A stretch of 64,000 bases of DNA from Rhodoferax sp. (lineage in GTDB: Bacteria; Pseudomonadota; Gammaproteobacteria; Burkholderiales; Burkholderiaceae_C). The notes under the pieces are model-generated. The model had not been told where the DNA came from. It did no database searches and saw only the letters and a program-made list of their open reading frames with translations. Below, piece after piece: positions 34,057 to 43,338 of this stretch (positions within the stretch are counted from its first letter, which is position 1; every line of letters begins with the position of its first letter). The DNA lies in the NCBI GenBank assembly GCA_031291305.1, contig JARLJH010000021.1:147287-211286 (forward strand), written 5' to 3'. A program made the translations under genes and the position numbers.

Positions 34057-35436
34057 CTATTTCTGAGGGGTGTTACGGTCTGCCTGCGCTGCTGCTCTGG
34101 CACGCTCAGCGTTGAGCTGATCGCGCTTGGTTTTGAACAACCGATGCGCTGTCAAGTGCGCGATGGGGACACACAGTACACCCAGCAGCACCAGCACCAA
34201 CAAGTAGTCCAGCACCGACAAGCGTGAGCTGCCAATGGTGTAGAAGCCACGAATCATGTCCAGCGCTGTCACTGAATTGAGCACTTCCCGATTCACAACA
34301 TGTCGCAAGGGTCGGCCGTCTGATCCGGCCATAGTCAAGATCACGCTCTGGAACGGCATTGCCCCTGATTCATGACACACCTTGCAGTCCTTGAGGGCTT
34401 TTTCCTTCTCGCTGATTTGATGGTTTTCAACACCCTCGCGCACCTCAAGTCTGCCGCTGAGGATTGCCTTGGTACCTGGATTCGCCTGGTTGAATTGTTT
34501 GAGGAAGCTGCGCAACTCGGAACCCGCAAGACCGGACTGACTGGCATCAGCAGCCTTGGTCATCTGCTCAAACTGAGACTCACCTTTCTTCTCCATGATT
34601 TGCTTACCGCTGACGCTGTCGACCAAGCGAAGGTTGACGCGACGTTTCGCAGTCGGGTTATGGCACACCGGGCAGGAAACGACTTCAAAGTGCAGCTTGG
34701 AATTGGGCAACCATGCCAAGTGCTTATCTGCCGCATCCTTATGGCAGGACAAGCAGGCTTCCTTGATGCCGCTGGTTGCCAGAGACGCCGCTTTGATCGA
34801 ATGCGCGCTGTGGCAGTTGGCGCAAAGCGGTGCCTCTTTCCCGTGCGCAACCCGGTCAAGCCCGTGAACGTCTTGCGAATAAGCCTTGAAAATCTCCTTG
34901 TGGCACGCGGCACACGGCACATTGGCAATGGGTTCGATCAATTTAACCGACTTCAATGTATGCGGGTCGTGACAGTCAGAGCAAGTTGGCGCCTTGTCAT
35001 TGCCATCCGCAACCATGGCAGCATGCACACTGTCCTTGAACTGGGCCATGTTTTTCTTGTGACAAACCGTGCAGGAATCCTTGAACGACAGCCGATAGGC
35101 CCTTTTGCTCTTGATAGGCACTGCCACCTTACCGTGGGTTTTCTCGTCCAGATCATCATGGCAATCTGTGCAGCTGGTGTCGTTGTGCATGGACGCCAGA
35201 AAGGCCTGCGTCGAGATCATCATGGACAGAGACTCACCAGCCTCGGTTGTTTTGAGGATCTCTTTCTTGCCGTCGTGGCATTTCTGGCAAGCTTGGTCGT
35301 CTGAGCTCAGCGATGCTTCTTTCGCAACAGCTGGCGGCATGACAAAAAACATGGACAGACAGAATATGCCGGATGTCAACAAACCATTTCTGATCGCCCT
35401 CAGGCTTAATACAGGCTTTTTGAAACTAATTCTCAT
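34057..35436 (-). CDS. nine-heme, membrane-anchored cytochrome c
   Basis: The product is 459 residues from ATG 35436 (GGAG 9 bases upstream). A signal segment is followed by nine CXXCH sites: CQKCH, CTDCH, CTVCH, CSDCH, CAACH, CANCH, CLSCH, CPVCH and CKVCH. After the eighth heme, about 100 residues are heme-free. Near the C-terminus a hydrophobic anchor (VLDYLLVLVLLGVLCVPIAH) is followed by a basic tail. With the adjacent cytochrome b it could take electrons from quinol and hand them to periplasmic cytochromes. I know no standard gene name for it. Confidence 0.85.
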   Translation of the reverse strand: MRISFKKPVLSLRAIRNGLLTSGIFCLSMFFVMPPAVAKEASLSSDDQACQKCHDGKKEILKTTEAGESLSMMISTQAFLASMHNDTSCTDCHDDLDEKTHGKVAVPIKSKRAYRLSFKDSCTVCHKKNMAQFKDSVHAAMVADGNDKAPTCSDCHDPHTLKSVKLIEPIANVPCAACHKEIFKAYSQDVHGLDRVAHGKEAPLCANCHSAHSIKAASLATSGIKEACLSCHKDAADKHLAWLPNSKLHFEVVSCPVCHNPTAKRRVNLRLVDSVSGKQIMEKKGESQFEQMTKAADASQSGLAGSELRSFLKQFNQANPGTKAILSGRLEVREGVENHQISEKEKALKDCKVCHESGAMPFQSVILTMAGSDGRPLRHVVNREVLNSVTALDMIRGFYTIGSSRLSVLDYLLVLVLLGVLCVPIAHLTAHRLFKTKRDQLNAERARAAAQADRNTPQK

Positions 35437-35506
35437 AAGATGTGACTCCACTGATTGCCTTGACATCGCTCTTTAAAACGGCATATCCCAATGACAAGCA
35501 GATGTT

Positions 35507-35701
35507 TTAACGGTGATCAGCAGTTTTTCTGCCCGCGGTGCTGGCCTTCATCTCTTTCATGGCCAGCTGAAACAGCTTGCCTGGCAGAAGCACTGCATAA
35601 ACCAGTCCGATAAAAGGTGATATAAGAAACAAGACCCTGTCATTGAGCCTGTCAGCTATTGACTGACGCCCGGTGTGGGTGTCTTGTTGTGAAGTATGCA
35701 T
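35507..35701 (-). CDS. small membrane protein upstream of the nonaheme cytochrome
   Basis: The product is 64 residues with one hydrophobic segment (about 23-43, VLFLISPFIGLVYAVLLPG) and a basic C-terminus. GGAG stands 5 bases before the ATG. It may be a small subunit or assembly factor of the cytochrome pair downstream. A perfect FNR box begins only 28 bases upstream; activation from there in the usual geometry would start the RNA inside this gene, so either the box represses, serves the opposite strand, or the gene is not translated from this ATG. Confidence 0.55.
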   Translation of the reverse strand: MHTSQQDTHTGRQSIADRLNDRVLFLISPFIGLVYAVLLPGKLFQLAMKEMKASTAGRKTADHR

Positions 35702-35728
35702 GGCAGCTCCGTAGAAGGCCCGAAATAA

Positions 35729-35742
35729 TTGATTTAAATCAA
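35729..35742. promoter_or_regulatory. perfect FNR/Anr box
   Basis: TTGATTTAAATCAA matches the FNR consensus fully. It lies between the minus-strand cytochrome b/nonaheme genes and the plus-strand two-component system, so it may govern either. Confidence 0.7.
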
Positions 35743-36077
35743 TCGATGCGGCAGATTCTAGGTCTTTTGTAGGGATATTTGCAGCGGACTTTGCATTGGC
35801 TCCTTGATTAGGATATCAGCCGTCTCTTAACAAGCAAAAGACAACTGATCAGCCTGCTGAATGCTCCCCAGAAGCCATGTTGTCGTTCCGTAATGTGGTC
35901 TGAAACTGCGTAAAACCGGTGGCTAATTCTCAAGATAAACGACAGAAATGCTGCGATATCGCCAGTCGAAAAAATGCCCCTCTTCTGGAAAGATAGAGCG
36001 TCTCTGCCCGCGAAAAAATCCGGGACTTTTTTTGTCAGCCAGAATAGCCACTATTTTTCGCTCATTAAACCAAGGCT
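35743..36077. other. 335-base intergenic region before the sensor kinase
   Basis: No gene was found. The region is AT-rich compared with its surroundings and probably carries the promoter of the two-component operon. I see no clear -35/-10 pair or hairpin that I would defend. Confidence 0.4.
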
Positions 36078-38108
36078 ATGCCCCCCCAAGTCAAGAAGAT
36101 CCACCCGGTATGGGTTTTAGCGTTGCTCACTATTGCGGCGACCATTCTGTCCGTCGTTTTGCTAATTTTGGGTCTGAGAGAGAGAGAACTCGAGCACGCA
36201 AAACTGGAAATGAAATCGCTCACCGAAATGCTGATGGAGCAGACAGAACAGAACTTTGATTCCGTCGATCTAACGCTCAAAGGTATACAGGAACGATTGG
36301 GGACTGCTTTTGGCAGGCAATTCGAGCTGGACAGCCTGCCGATTCATTTGCTTTTGAGCAGTCGGGCTTCTGGCACGAGACAGTTGCGGGCCATCTTCAT
36401 CGTAGACCCGCAGGGCGTGGTGATCAATTCCTCGACGGAATTCCCATCCAAAAGAGCTTCTGTGGCTGACCGGAACTATTACAGGGCGTTGTTACAAGAC
36501 CATTCCAATACACTTTTCATTGACAAACCCGTTCGCAGCCGGTCGGACAATCGTTGGACCTTGCACCTTTCCCGTGCCTTGCTTGATGGCGATGGCAAGT
36601 TGATCGGCGTGGTGGTGGCCGTGATGGGTATTGAGCAGCTAGAGCAACAGTACACCATTATCAAACTGGACTATTCACGCCCCATCGGCATCTATATGAC
36701 GGACGGCACACTGGTGGCCAGCCTGCCGCATCAGGACGACATGATTGGCGAGAAAGCGCCAGAGCTGACCAATGAACGCTTGCCCACCAAAACAAAAGAA
36801 ATTGTCTCGATTCATCACACCAGTGGTGACGGTGGCCAAGTCAAGTTGTCAATTGGCCGCCTGGAAGACTATCCGATTCTGCTCAGCGTCACCGAAGACG
36901 GCGATTTGGCGCTAGCCTCATGGCGTGAAACGGCCGTTCCCATCGCCATCGGTGGCGTTCTGGTAAGCCTGTTCACCGTCTTCGTCGCCGTTTTCTTGAT
37001 AGGCAAGCTGAAAAGCCGGGCGTTGCTTGCACATGCATTAAAGGATGCAACTGGCTTGTATCAGCAGACCGTTGACTCCGTCATGGATGCCATTGTGGCT
37101 ATCGATGAGGCACAGCATATCGTCTTGCTCAATCCGGCTGCGGAAAAGATGTTTGGATATACGGCCAGTGAGTTAATGGGTCAACATTTCGAACGGCTGA
37201 TGCCTGAACGTGCGCGCAATCTTCATGAAGAACACATCAACCGATTTGCAGATTCGGACGAAAGTTCAAGAACCATGGCCCCGCAAATGGAAATTACCGG
37301 TTTGCGCTCCAACGGGGAAGAGTTTCCCATTGAATCCACGATTTCGAGGTCCATGGTCGGAGGTCGATTGCAAATGACCGCTGTGCTGCGTGACGTGACG
37401 GATCGCCGTCGCGCCCAGCGTGAATTGCAGCAGGTCAACAAGCAACTGCGCCAATTGACGAGCTCTCTGCAATCCGTGCGTGAGCAGGAACGCAAGCGGC
37501 TTTCCAGCGAGTTGCACGATGATCTTGGACAACAACTGACCGGTCTCAAACTGAGCTTGTCCTGGCTGACCAATCGTCTGCGCGACGGGCGCGCAGCCAC
37601 ACTGGACATGGTCGACGACATGCGTGGCCTCGTCGACACAGCGATTGGTTCGGTCAGACGGATCTCCTCAGAACTCAGACCTCTGATTCTTGAGGATCTT
37701 GGGTTCGAAGAAGCCATTGCGTGGCATTGCCAGGATTTCGAAAAGCGAAGCAAGATCAAGGTCATTCTCAACGTATCGGGAACACAGGATATAACTGGTG
37801 ATGACCTGATCACGGCCTTGTTTCGTATCGTGCAGGAGTCGCTGACCAACGTGGTGAAACACGCACAAGCCACACAGGTCAACATAGACGTTGTTGCCCT
37901 GAAGAATGAGCTTGTTCTGACCGTCGCGGACAACGGGCAAGGCCTGGCTTACCCACTGAGAGAGGGTGGCATCGGTCTTGTGAGCATGCGCGAACGTGCT
38001 ATCTCGATTGGCGCCATATTCAAAGTGAGCAGTTCGCCAGGACAGGGCACCATGATTGAACTCATCATTCCCATGGGTGTCTCAACAACAACGGGAGTCG
38101 CTGTATGA
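36078..38108 (+). CDS. sensor histidine kinase, NarX/NreB-like (Cache, PAS, HisKA_3)
   Basis: The product is 676 residues. TM1 (about 11-31) and TM2 (about 290-312) frame a periplasmic Cache-type sensor. A PAS domain (about 325-450) is followed by a HisKA_3 dimerisation helix with the phospho-acceptor His480 in SSELHDDLGQ, then an ATPase domain (ITGDDLITALFRIVQESLTN, VADNGQGL, GGIGLVSMRERA). The stop overlaps the regulator start (ATGA at 38105). Its place between two electron transfer modules suggests it controls them. The signal is unknown. Confidence 0.9.
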   Translation: MPPQVKKIHPVWVLALLTIAATILSVVLLILGLRERELEHAKLEMKSLTEMLMEQTEQNFDSVDLTLKGIQERLGTAFGRQFELDSLPIHLLLSSRASGTRQLRAIFIVDPQGVVINSSTEFPSKRASVADRNYYRALLQDHSNTLFIDKPVRSRSDNRWTLHLSRALLDGDGKLIGVVVAVMGIEQLEQQYTIIKLDYSRPIGIYMTDGTLVASLPHQDDMIGEKAPELTNERLPTKTKEIVSIHHTSGDGGQVKLSIGRLEDYPILLSVTEDGDLALASWRETAVPIAIGGVLVSLFTVFVAVFLIGKLKSRALLAHALKDATGLYQQTVDSVMDAIVAIDEAQHIVLLNPAAEKMFGYTASELMGQHFERLMPERARNLHEEHINRFADSDESSRTMAPQMEITGLRSNGEEFPIESTISRSMVGGRLQMTAVLRDVTDRRRAQRELQQVNKQLRQLTSSLQSVREQERKRLSSELHDDLGQQLTGLKLSLSWLTNRLRDGRAATLDMVDDMRGLVDTAIGSVRRISSELRPLILEDLGFEEAIAWHCQDFEKRSKIKVILNVSGTQDITGDDLITALFRIVQESLTNVVKHAQATQVNIDVVALKNELVLTVADNGQGLAYPLREGGIGLVSMRERAISIGAIFKVSSSPGQGTMIELIIPMGVSTTTGVAV

Positions 38109-38752
38109 CATTCGAAGTATTGGTCGTTGACGATCATTCAATCATCCGGGACGGATTGCGCAAAATTCTGGCGGATACCGACGACTTGATCGTCGCTGGC
38201 GAGGCGGCCAACGGCAACGCAGCGCTTGACAAGGTCAGGGAGAGGGATTGGGACCTACTCATACTTGACATGTCGATGCCTGGGCGCAGCGGCCTGGAGT
38301 TGCTAAAACTCATCAAGATCGAACGACCTCACCTGCCCATACTCGTCTTCAGCATGCATCAAGAAGAACAATACGCGGTGCGTGCCATCCGCGCTGGCGC
38401 TGCGGGCTATCTGTCCAAAGAGGGCGACAGCGAACTGCTGCTACCAGCCATTCGTAAAGTCGTGAACGGCGGTGTCTTCATCAGCACCAGGCTGGCTGAA
38501 CTGCTGGCCACAGACGTGTCGCCCAACGCCCCAGCTCTGCCTCACACCCAACTCAGCAACCGTGAATTTGAAGTGTTCATCCGCATTGTGCGCGGCGTCA
38601 GTCTGACCGCCATCGCGGAGGAATTTTCGCTGAGTATCAAAACGGTCAGCACGCACAAATCACATATCCTGACCAAGATGGACATGAGTTCTCCAGCGGA
38701 CCTGGTTCGCTATGCCGTCGAGCATCATTTGCTCGACTCAGACCACACATAA
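38105..38752 (+). CDS. NarL/LuxR-type response regulator
   Basis: The product is 215 residues. The receiver domain has acidic residues DD at 9-10, phospho-acceptor Asp55 (LLILDMSMPG) and Lys near GYLSKEG. A C-terminal LuxR-type helix-turn-helix (LSNREFEVFIRIVRGVS, then AEEFSLSIKTVSTHK) binds DNA. It is the partner of the kinase with which it overlaps by 4 bases. A strong terminator follows, so the pair is its own unit. Confidence 0.93.
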   Translation: MTFEVLVVDDHSIIRDGLRKILADTDDLIVAGEAANGNAALDKVRERDWDLLILDMSMPGRSGLELLKLIKIERPHLPILVFSMHQEEQYAVRAIRAGAAGYLSKEGDSELLLPAIRKVVNGGVFISTRLAELLATDVSPNAPALPHTQLSNREFEVFIRIVRGVSLTAIAEEFSLSIKTVSTHKSHILTKMDMSSPADLVRYAVEHHLLDSDHT

Positions 38753-38766
38753 GCGTCTGCCGATAT

Positions 38767-38795
38767 GGCATAGGACTATTCCTATGCCCTTTTTC
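38767..38795 (+). terminator. rho-independent terminator after the response regulator
   Basis: GGCATAGGA and TCCTATGCC form a perfect 9-bp stem with a 4-base loop (CTAT), followed by CTTTTTC. It starts 15 bases after the stop codon. Confidence 0.85.
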
Positions 38796-38901
38796 ATCCT
38801 TTGTCTGATATCCATTTTTGGGAGCCCCGAAGAAAATTGGGGCACCCCCTGACAGGCGCGTGCTCGTCAGGATAGTTGATTGGAAATCCTACAAAAGGTG
38901 A

Positions 38902-39264
38902 ATGAAGATGAGCTCAAAGATTCAAAAAGCACTGGGCCTCGTGGCCGTAACCGCCACATTCCTGCTGGCCTCCACAACCAGCAGCGCGGTGGATGCGGAT
39001 GCAGCCAAATCGCTGGCTAGGCAAAACAACTGCTTCCGCTGCCACTCGGTTGAAAAAGAAAAAGACGGCCCCGCCTGGAGCAAGGTCGCCGAAAAGTTCA
39101 AAGGCAAGGCCAATGCGGAGGCCCGCCTGATTGAGCACATCACCTCTGGCGAAAAAGCCAAATTCCCGGATGGTCACGAAGAAGCCCACAAGATTGTCAA
39201 GACCGATCCACCCAAGGATATGGCGCAAATCAAGAATCTCGTTGACTGGATTCTGTCGCTTTAA
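38902..39264 (+). CDS. periplasmic monoheme cytochrome c (class I), module 2
   Basis: The product is 120 residues (118 if ATG 38908, better spaced from AAAGGTGA, is used). A signal peptide ends near SSAVDADA. The heme site is CFRCH. It is a full-length paralog of the cytochrome at 32869 and begins the second electron transfer module, 43 bases before mtrA. The leader (38797-38901) contains two further small hairpins of unclear role. Confidence 0.9.
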   Translation: MKMSSKIQKALGLVAVTATFLLASTTSSAVDADAAKSLARQNNCFRCHSVEKEKDGPAWSKVAEKFKGKANAEARLIEHITSGEKAKFPDGHEEAHKIVKTDPPKDMAQIKNLVDWILSL

Positions 39265-39307
39265 CAGTTCACGGCTTGAAGCCTAAACAACCTAGCTGGG
39301 TAAAAAA

Positions 39308-40309
39308 ATGAAAATCATCCGAAAGTTACTGGCAGCCTGCGTCATGGTCGCAGGCCTCAGCATGACGATCTCCGCGTCGGCCGAAGAAAGCAAGTTACCC
39401 AACCTGGGCGATAGCGCTTCAGCCTCTGCAATTGCCAAAGAATCGCTCAGAAAAGACGCCATTTGCACCAGGTGTCACGACGAAACCGAAATGACGCCGC
39501 TGCTGTCTATCTACCAGACCAAGCATGGCGTCAAGGGCGACCCACGCACCCCCACCTGCCAGTCTTGCCACGGCGAGAGCGAAAAGCACTTGAAGGGTGA
39601 CCCTGCCATCAAAGGCCGCGCCGCTCCGGACATTGTTTACAAGACACGGACTTACCAGGCCTCTGACGCAAGCGTGCGTGCCAATGTCTGCCTGTCCTGT
39701 CATAAGGGTGGATTACGCACACGCTGGGACGGTGGTCAACACCAAGCTAATGACGTGGTGTGCAACAACTGCCACACAGTGCACCAACCGACTGACAAGT
39801 TGCTCAACCGCAAGACACAGACCGAAGTCTGCTTCTCTTGTCATAAAGACCAGCGCGCCGACAGCATGAAGATTTCTCACCACCCGATTGGTGAAGGCAA
39901 GGTCGTTTGCTCGGACTGCCACAACCCGCACGGTTCCGCTGGTCCCAAGCTAATGAAGAAAAACACCGTCACTGAGACCTGCTTCACCTGCCATGCTGAA
40001 AAACGCGGCCCGTTTCTCTGGGAGCATCAGCCTGTCACCGAAGACTGCACCAACTGCCACACCCCTCACGGCTCCAACATCACACCGTTGCTGAAATCGC
40101 GTCCACCATTCCTGTGCCAGGAATGCCACGATGGTCCGCATAACAGTCAAGCTCCCTACGCTGGCGTTGCTGCTGGCATCCAGGGTGGCTTAACCAATGC
40201 AAGCAAATATGTGAACCCCAGCTCAAGTGCTGCAGGCCGTGCGTGCATGAACTGCCACGTCATGGTCCATGGCTCCAACTCTCCGTCAGGCGCATTGCTG
40301 CACCGCTAA
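39308..40309 (+). CDS. mtrA: MtrA/DmsE-type periplasmic decaheme cytochrome c (module 2)
   Basis: The product is 333 residues with a signal peptide (1-25) and ten heme sites: CTRCH, CQSCH, CLSCH, CNNCH, CFSCH, CSDCH, CFTCH, CTNCH, CQECH and CMNCH. It shares the layout and many motifs (SDCHNxHGSAGP, CHAEKRGPFL, MVHGSNSPSG-like end) with the protein at 29054, so the two are paralogs. It lies 15 bases before its MtrB partner gene. Confidence 0.92.
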   Translation: MKIIRKLLAACVMVAGLSMTISASAEESKLPNLGDSASASAIAKESLRKDAICTRCHDETEMTPLLSIYQTKHGVKGDPRTPTCQSCHGESEKHLKGDPAIKGRAAPDIVYKTRTYQASDASVRANVCLSCHKGGLRTRWDGGQHQANDVVCNNCHTVHQPTDKLLNRKTQTEVCFSCHKDQRADSMKISHHPIGEGKVVCSDCHNPHGSAGPKLMKKNTVTETCFTCHAEKRGPFLWEHQPVTEDCTNCHTPHGSNITPLLKSRPPFLCQECHDGPHNSQAPYAGVAAGIQGGLTNASKYVNPSSSAAGRACMNCHVMVHGSNSPSGALLHR

Positions 40310-40324
40310 GTACATGAAAAGGAA

Positions 40325-42655
40325 ATGATTGTGAAAACAAATAATCACCCCCTTGCTACAAGCAAGCTAGCACTGGCGATTCAAGGCGCATTGCTTGCCA
40401 TGGCCGCGATACCGCCGCTCGCCATAGCCGCAAACGACGATCTCACCGCCCTGACCCACCCCACAAATTCCATCGAATTGGGGGTAGGTGGCACGTCCGA
40501 AGATTCGGCCAAATTTGGGGAATACACCGGTTTGGACAAATCCGGTGCCTACGGCATTGGCAACTTTGATATTCGTGGCGGAGACGCTTACGACCAGGAC
40601 GGCGGTACCAGTCGCTGGAACGTCGAGGGCGTTGACTTGGGAACGACGTCTCGCGGGATTCGTGGGTCAGTCAGCAACCAAGGCAAATGGAACCTGGGCA
40701 TCACCTACGATGAGCTGCGCCACAACATCTCCAACACCTATCAGACGCCACTGATTGGCTCCATGGGGGGCAACAGCTTCAGCCTGCCTGCAGACTTTGG
40801 GGTGATCAATACCAACTTCAAAGACTCGGTGAACTTCAAGCAGGGTGCCCAGGCGTTGACAGCCACGCAATTGCAGGGTTTTCACGTTCAGGATGTGCAT
40901 TCAGACCGCAAAAACACCAGCCTGACAGCCGGCTACATGATCGACCGTCAATGGGGTCTCCGGATCGACTACAACCACCTTGACCTGTCCGGTGCCAAGT
41001 TGATGTCGGTCGCGACTGACAAGGCATCAGGTGGCCCCTTGGGCAGCACCTGGGGTGGAGAGAAGATCATGACGATCATGAATCCAACCAAGTCCACGAC
41101 GGATACATTCACTTTCGGAGCGACCTGGACCGGTGACAAAGCTTTCATGACCGCCTCGTACTTTGGATCGTTCTACCGCGACGCCTACAACAGTGTGACG
41201 TTTCCGAACCCCTATGCATCCGGTGGTACTTTGTCGAATATGACAACTTTGGCGACGTTCCCCACGAACACCATCAGCACGCCGCCCAGCAATGATTTCC
41301 ATCAGTTGGAGCTGACGGGCGGTTACGACCTGTCATCCAGCACAAAGCTGGCAGGCGGTTTGTCTTACGGCCGTAACACGCAGAACGAAAGCTACCCATT
41401 CGCCGTCATGCAGGCAGGCGGATTGCCGACGAACTCACTTGATGGATTGGTGAAGACAACACATGCCGACTTGAGGTTGACCAACCAGACAAGCCGAGAC
41501 CTAACGTTAAGCGCAGGTGTGAAGTACAACAAGCGTGACAACCAGACGGCATCCTATGCCTATGATTATCTTGACCTGGGACAAGGCCTCAATACATCGG
41601 TGAATATCCCGATGAGTAACAGCAAGACACAGTTCGACATTGCTGGGGATTACAGAATCAGTTCCAAGAATCGTTTGCATCTGGGCTACGAATATGAAGG
41701 GATAAAGCGTTGGTGTAATAACGCACTGGCCAATTCTGCGCAAGGAGCTAACCCGGCATATGTGTCCAGTTCCTGTGTCCAGATTCCTCAAAGCACCGAA
41801 AACAAACTGGTTGCCAACTATAAGTTGAGAGCCAATGAAGCTGTCAACTTCAATTTGGGTTACAGCTACGCGCAGCGCAATGCAGATGTCAATGCTACTT
41901 TTTACAATCCAATGCAATCGCCAGACAGTTTGGAAGGCTATGAGGCAACCGGATACAGGGCATTTTTTGATGCCTCCCGCAAAGAACAAGTGGTTAAAAC
42001 TGGCGTCAACTGGCAAGCGAATGAGAAATTGGGTTTTGACCTAAGTGCACGCTATGTCGATGATAAATACACCGATTCCCCACTCGGAGTCCAAAATGGT
42101 AATGCATGGAGCACCAATGTTGATGCCAACTACGCATATTCTGAAAATGGTGTTTTGACAGCGTATTTGAGCGTGCAGAAACGACAGCGCGATTTCTCAA
42201 ATCTGAGTGGGCATGCGTTGACAGGTACGAATGTGTGGTCAGATCAACTTAAAGATGAAGACAACGCTCTCGGCATTGCCTTTACTCAAAAAGGTCTGAT
42301 GGCTGGCAAACTTGAAATCACTGGTGACTTGAGTTACTCCAAAGGCACAACGGTCTATACAAACCAGGTACCTTATCAAGCGGCCTCTACCTGTGGTGCG
42401 ACAACTGCGCTTACCTGTGGTAGCACACCAGATATCACAAGTGAAACCATTACATTCAAACTTTCTGGTATTTATCAGCTAAATAAGGTAAGCAAAGTTG
42501 CTCTTGGCTATATTCACAAAAAGTTGAATACCAATGACTATTACTACAACTTCTACCAAACAGGCTATACCGGCACTGGCAATTTGCCAACGAATGAGCA
42601 GGCGCCAAGTTATTCAGTCAATGCCGTTAGTGTTTCGTATATATACAACTTCTGA
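40325..42655 (+). CDS. mtrB: MtrB/PioB-family outer-membrane beta-barrel (module 2)
   Basis: The product is 776 residues (774 if GTG 40331, better spaced from AAGGAA, is the start). A signal peptide ends near LAIAAND. The rest has alternating barrel strands with the aromatic end VSVSYIYNF, matching the paralog at 26857. It pairs with the MtrA-type gene just upstream. No mtrC-like gene accompanies this module. The distal third of the gene looks more AT-rich than the first part. Confidence 0.88.
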   Translation: MIVKTNNHPLATSKLALAIQGALLAMAAIPPLAIAANDDLTALTHPTNSIELGVGGTSEDSAKFGEYTGLDKSGAYGIGNFDIRGGDAYDQDGGTSRWNVEGVDLGTTSRGIRGSVSNQGKWNLGITYDELRHNISNTYQTPLIGSMGGNSFSLPADFGVINTNFKDSVNFKQGAQALTATQLQGFHVQDVHSDRKNTSLTAGYMIDRQWGLRIDYNHLDLSGAKLMSVATDKASGGPLGSTWGGEKIMTIMNPTKSTTDTFTFGATWTGDKAFMTASYFGSFYRDAYNSVTFPNPYASGGTLSNMTTLATFPTNTISTPPSNDFHQLELTGGYDLSSSTKLAGGLSYGRNTQNESYPFAVMQAGGLPTNSLDGLVKTTHADLRLTNQTSRDLTLSAGVKYNKRDNQTASYAYDYLDLGQGLNTSVNIPMSNSKTQFDIAGDYRISSKNRLHLGYEYEGIKRWCNNALANSAQGANPAYVSSSCVQIPQSTENKLVANYKLRANEAVNFNLGYSYAQRNADVNATFYNPMQSPDSLEGYEATGYRAFFDASRKEQVVKTGVNWQANEKLGFDLSARYVDDKYTDSPLGVQNGNAWSTNVDANYAYSENGVLTAYLSVQKRQRDFSNLSGHALTGTNVWSDQLKDEDNALGIAFTQKGLMAGKLEITGDLSYSKGTTVYTNQVPYQAASTCGATTALTCGSTPDITSETITFKLSGIYQLNKVSKVALGYIHKKLNTNDYYYNFYQTGYTGTGNLPTNEQAPSYSVNAVSVSYIYNF

Positions 42656-42684
42656 GACTATCTCTCATACAGTCGAGTAATACA

Positions 42685-42710
42685 TCTGGGGCCGTTCTGA
42701 CGGCCCCAGA
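42685..42710. terminator. strong hairpin between mtrB and the tetraheme gene
   Basis: TCTGGGGCCG pairs perfectly with CGGCCCCAGA around a 6-base loop. No run of T follows, so it may be a leaky terminator, an RNA-stability stem or an attenuator that sets the ratio of cymA-like to mtrAB product. Confidence 0.55.
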
Positions 42711-42741
42711 TTGCATTCAAACAAAAACAGGAAATCAAGTC

Positions 42742-43338
42742 ATGGAAAACAGCAACCCAGGCGCTTTAAAACGCCTATGGAATTTCTTGAAGAAACCCAG
42801 CGCCAAATACTCCATTCTGGCGTTGACATCGGTATCTTTTGTGGTGGGTATCTTGTTCTGGGGTGGCTTCCACACCGCACTGGAAGCCACCAATTCACTG
42901 GAATTCTGTATCACCTGCCATGAAATGCGTGACACCGTTTACCAGGAATACAAGACCACCATTCACTATCAGAACCGTACCGGCGTGCGTGCTGCCTGCC
43001 CGGACTGTCACGTTCCGCGTGCATGGGGTCCGAAGATTTGGCGCAAGATGCAAGCCAGCCTGGAAGTCTGGGGCAAGATCACTGGCGACATCGATACACC
43101 GGCTAAATTTGAAGCCAAGCGGATGCAACTGGCAACGCATGAGTGGGCGCGCATGAAGGCCAGCAACTCACAGGAATGCCGCAATTGCCATAACTGGGAT
43201 GCGATGAGCCCCGAGTTGCAAAAGCAGACACCGTACAAAAAGCACATGAAGGCCAAGGAAGACGGTCAAACCTGTATTGACTGCCACAAAGGCATTGCCC
43301 ACCATCTACCCAAAGAGTACGTTGATCCTGACGAGTAA
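42742..43338 (+). CDS. cymA: NapC/NirT/CymA-type tetraheme quinol dehydrogenase
   Basis: The product is 198 residues with one N-terminal membrane anchor (about 26-47) and four heme sites: CITCHEM, CPDCHVP, CRNCHN and CIDCHKG. The order and the CHEM start match NapC/NrfH/CymA proteins, which oxidise menaquinol or ubiquinol at the inner membrane and feed periplasmic cytochromes. AGGAAA is 7 bases before the ATG. It sits directly after mtrAB module 2, fitting a CymA role. Confidence 0.88.
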   Translation: MENSNPGALKRLWNFLKKPSAKYSILALTSVSFVVGILFWGGFHTALEATNSLEFCITCHEMRDTVYQEYKTTIHYQNRTGVRAACPDCHVPRAWGPKIWRKMQASLEVWGKITGDIDTPAKFEAKRMQLATHEWARMKASNSQECRNCHNWDAMSPELQKQTPYKKHMKAKEDGQTCIDCHKGIAHHLPKEYVDPDE

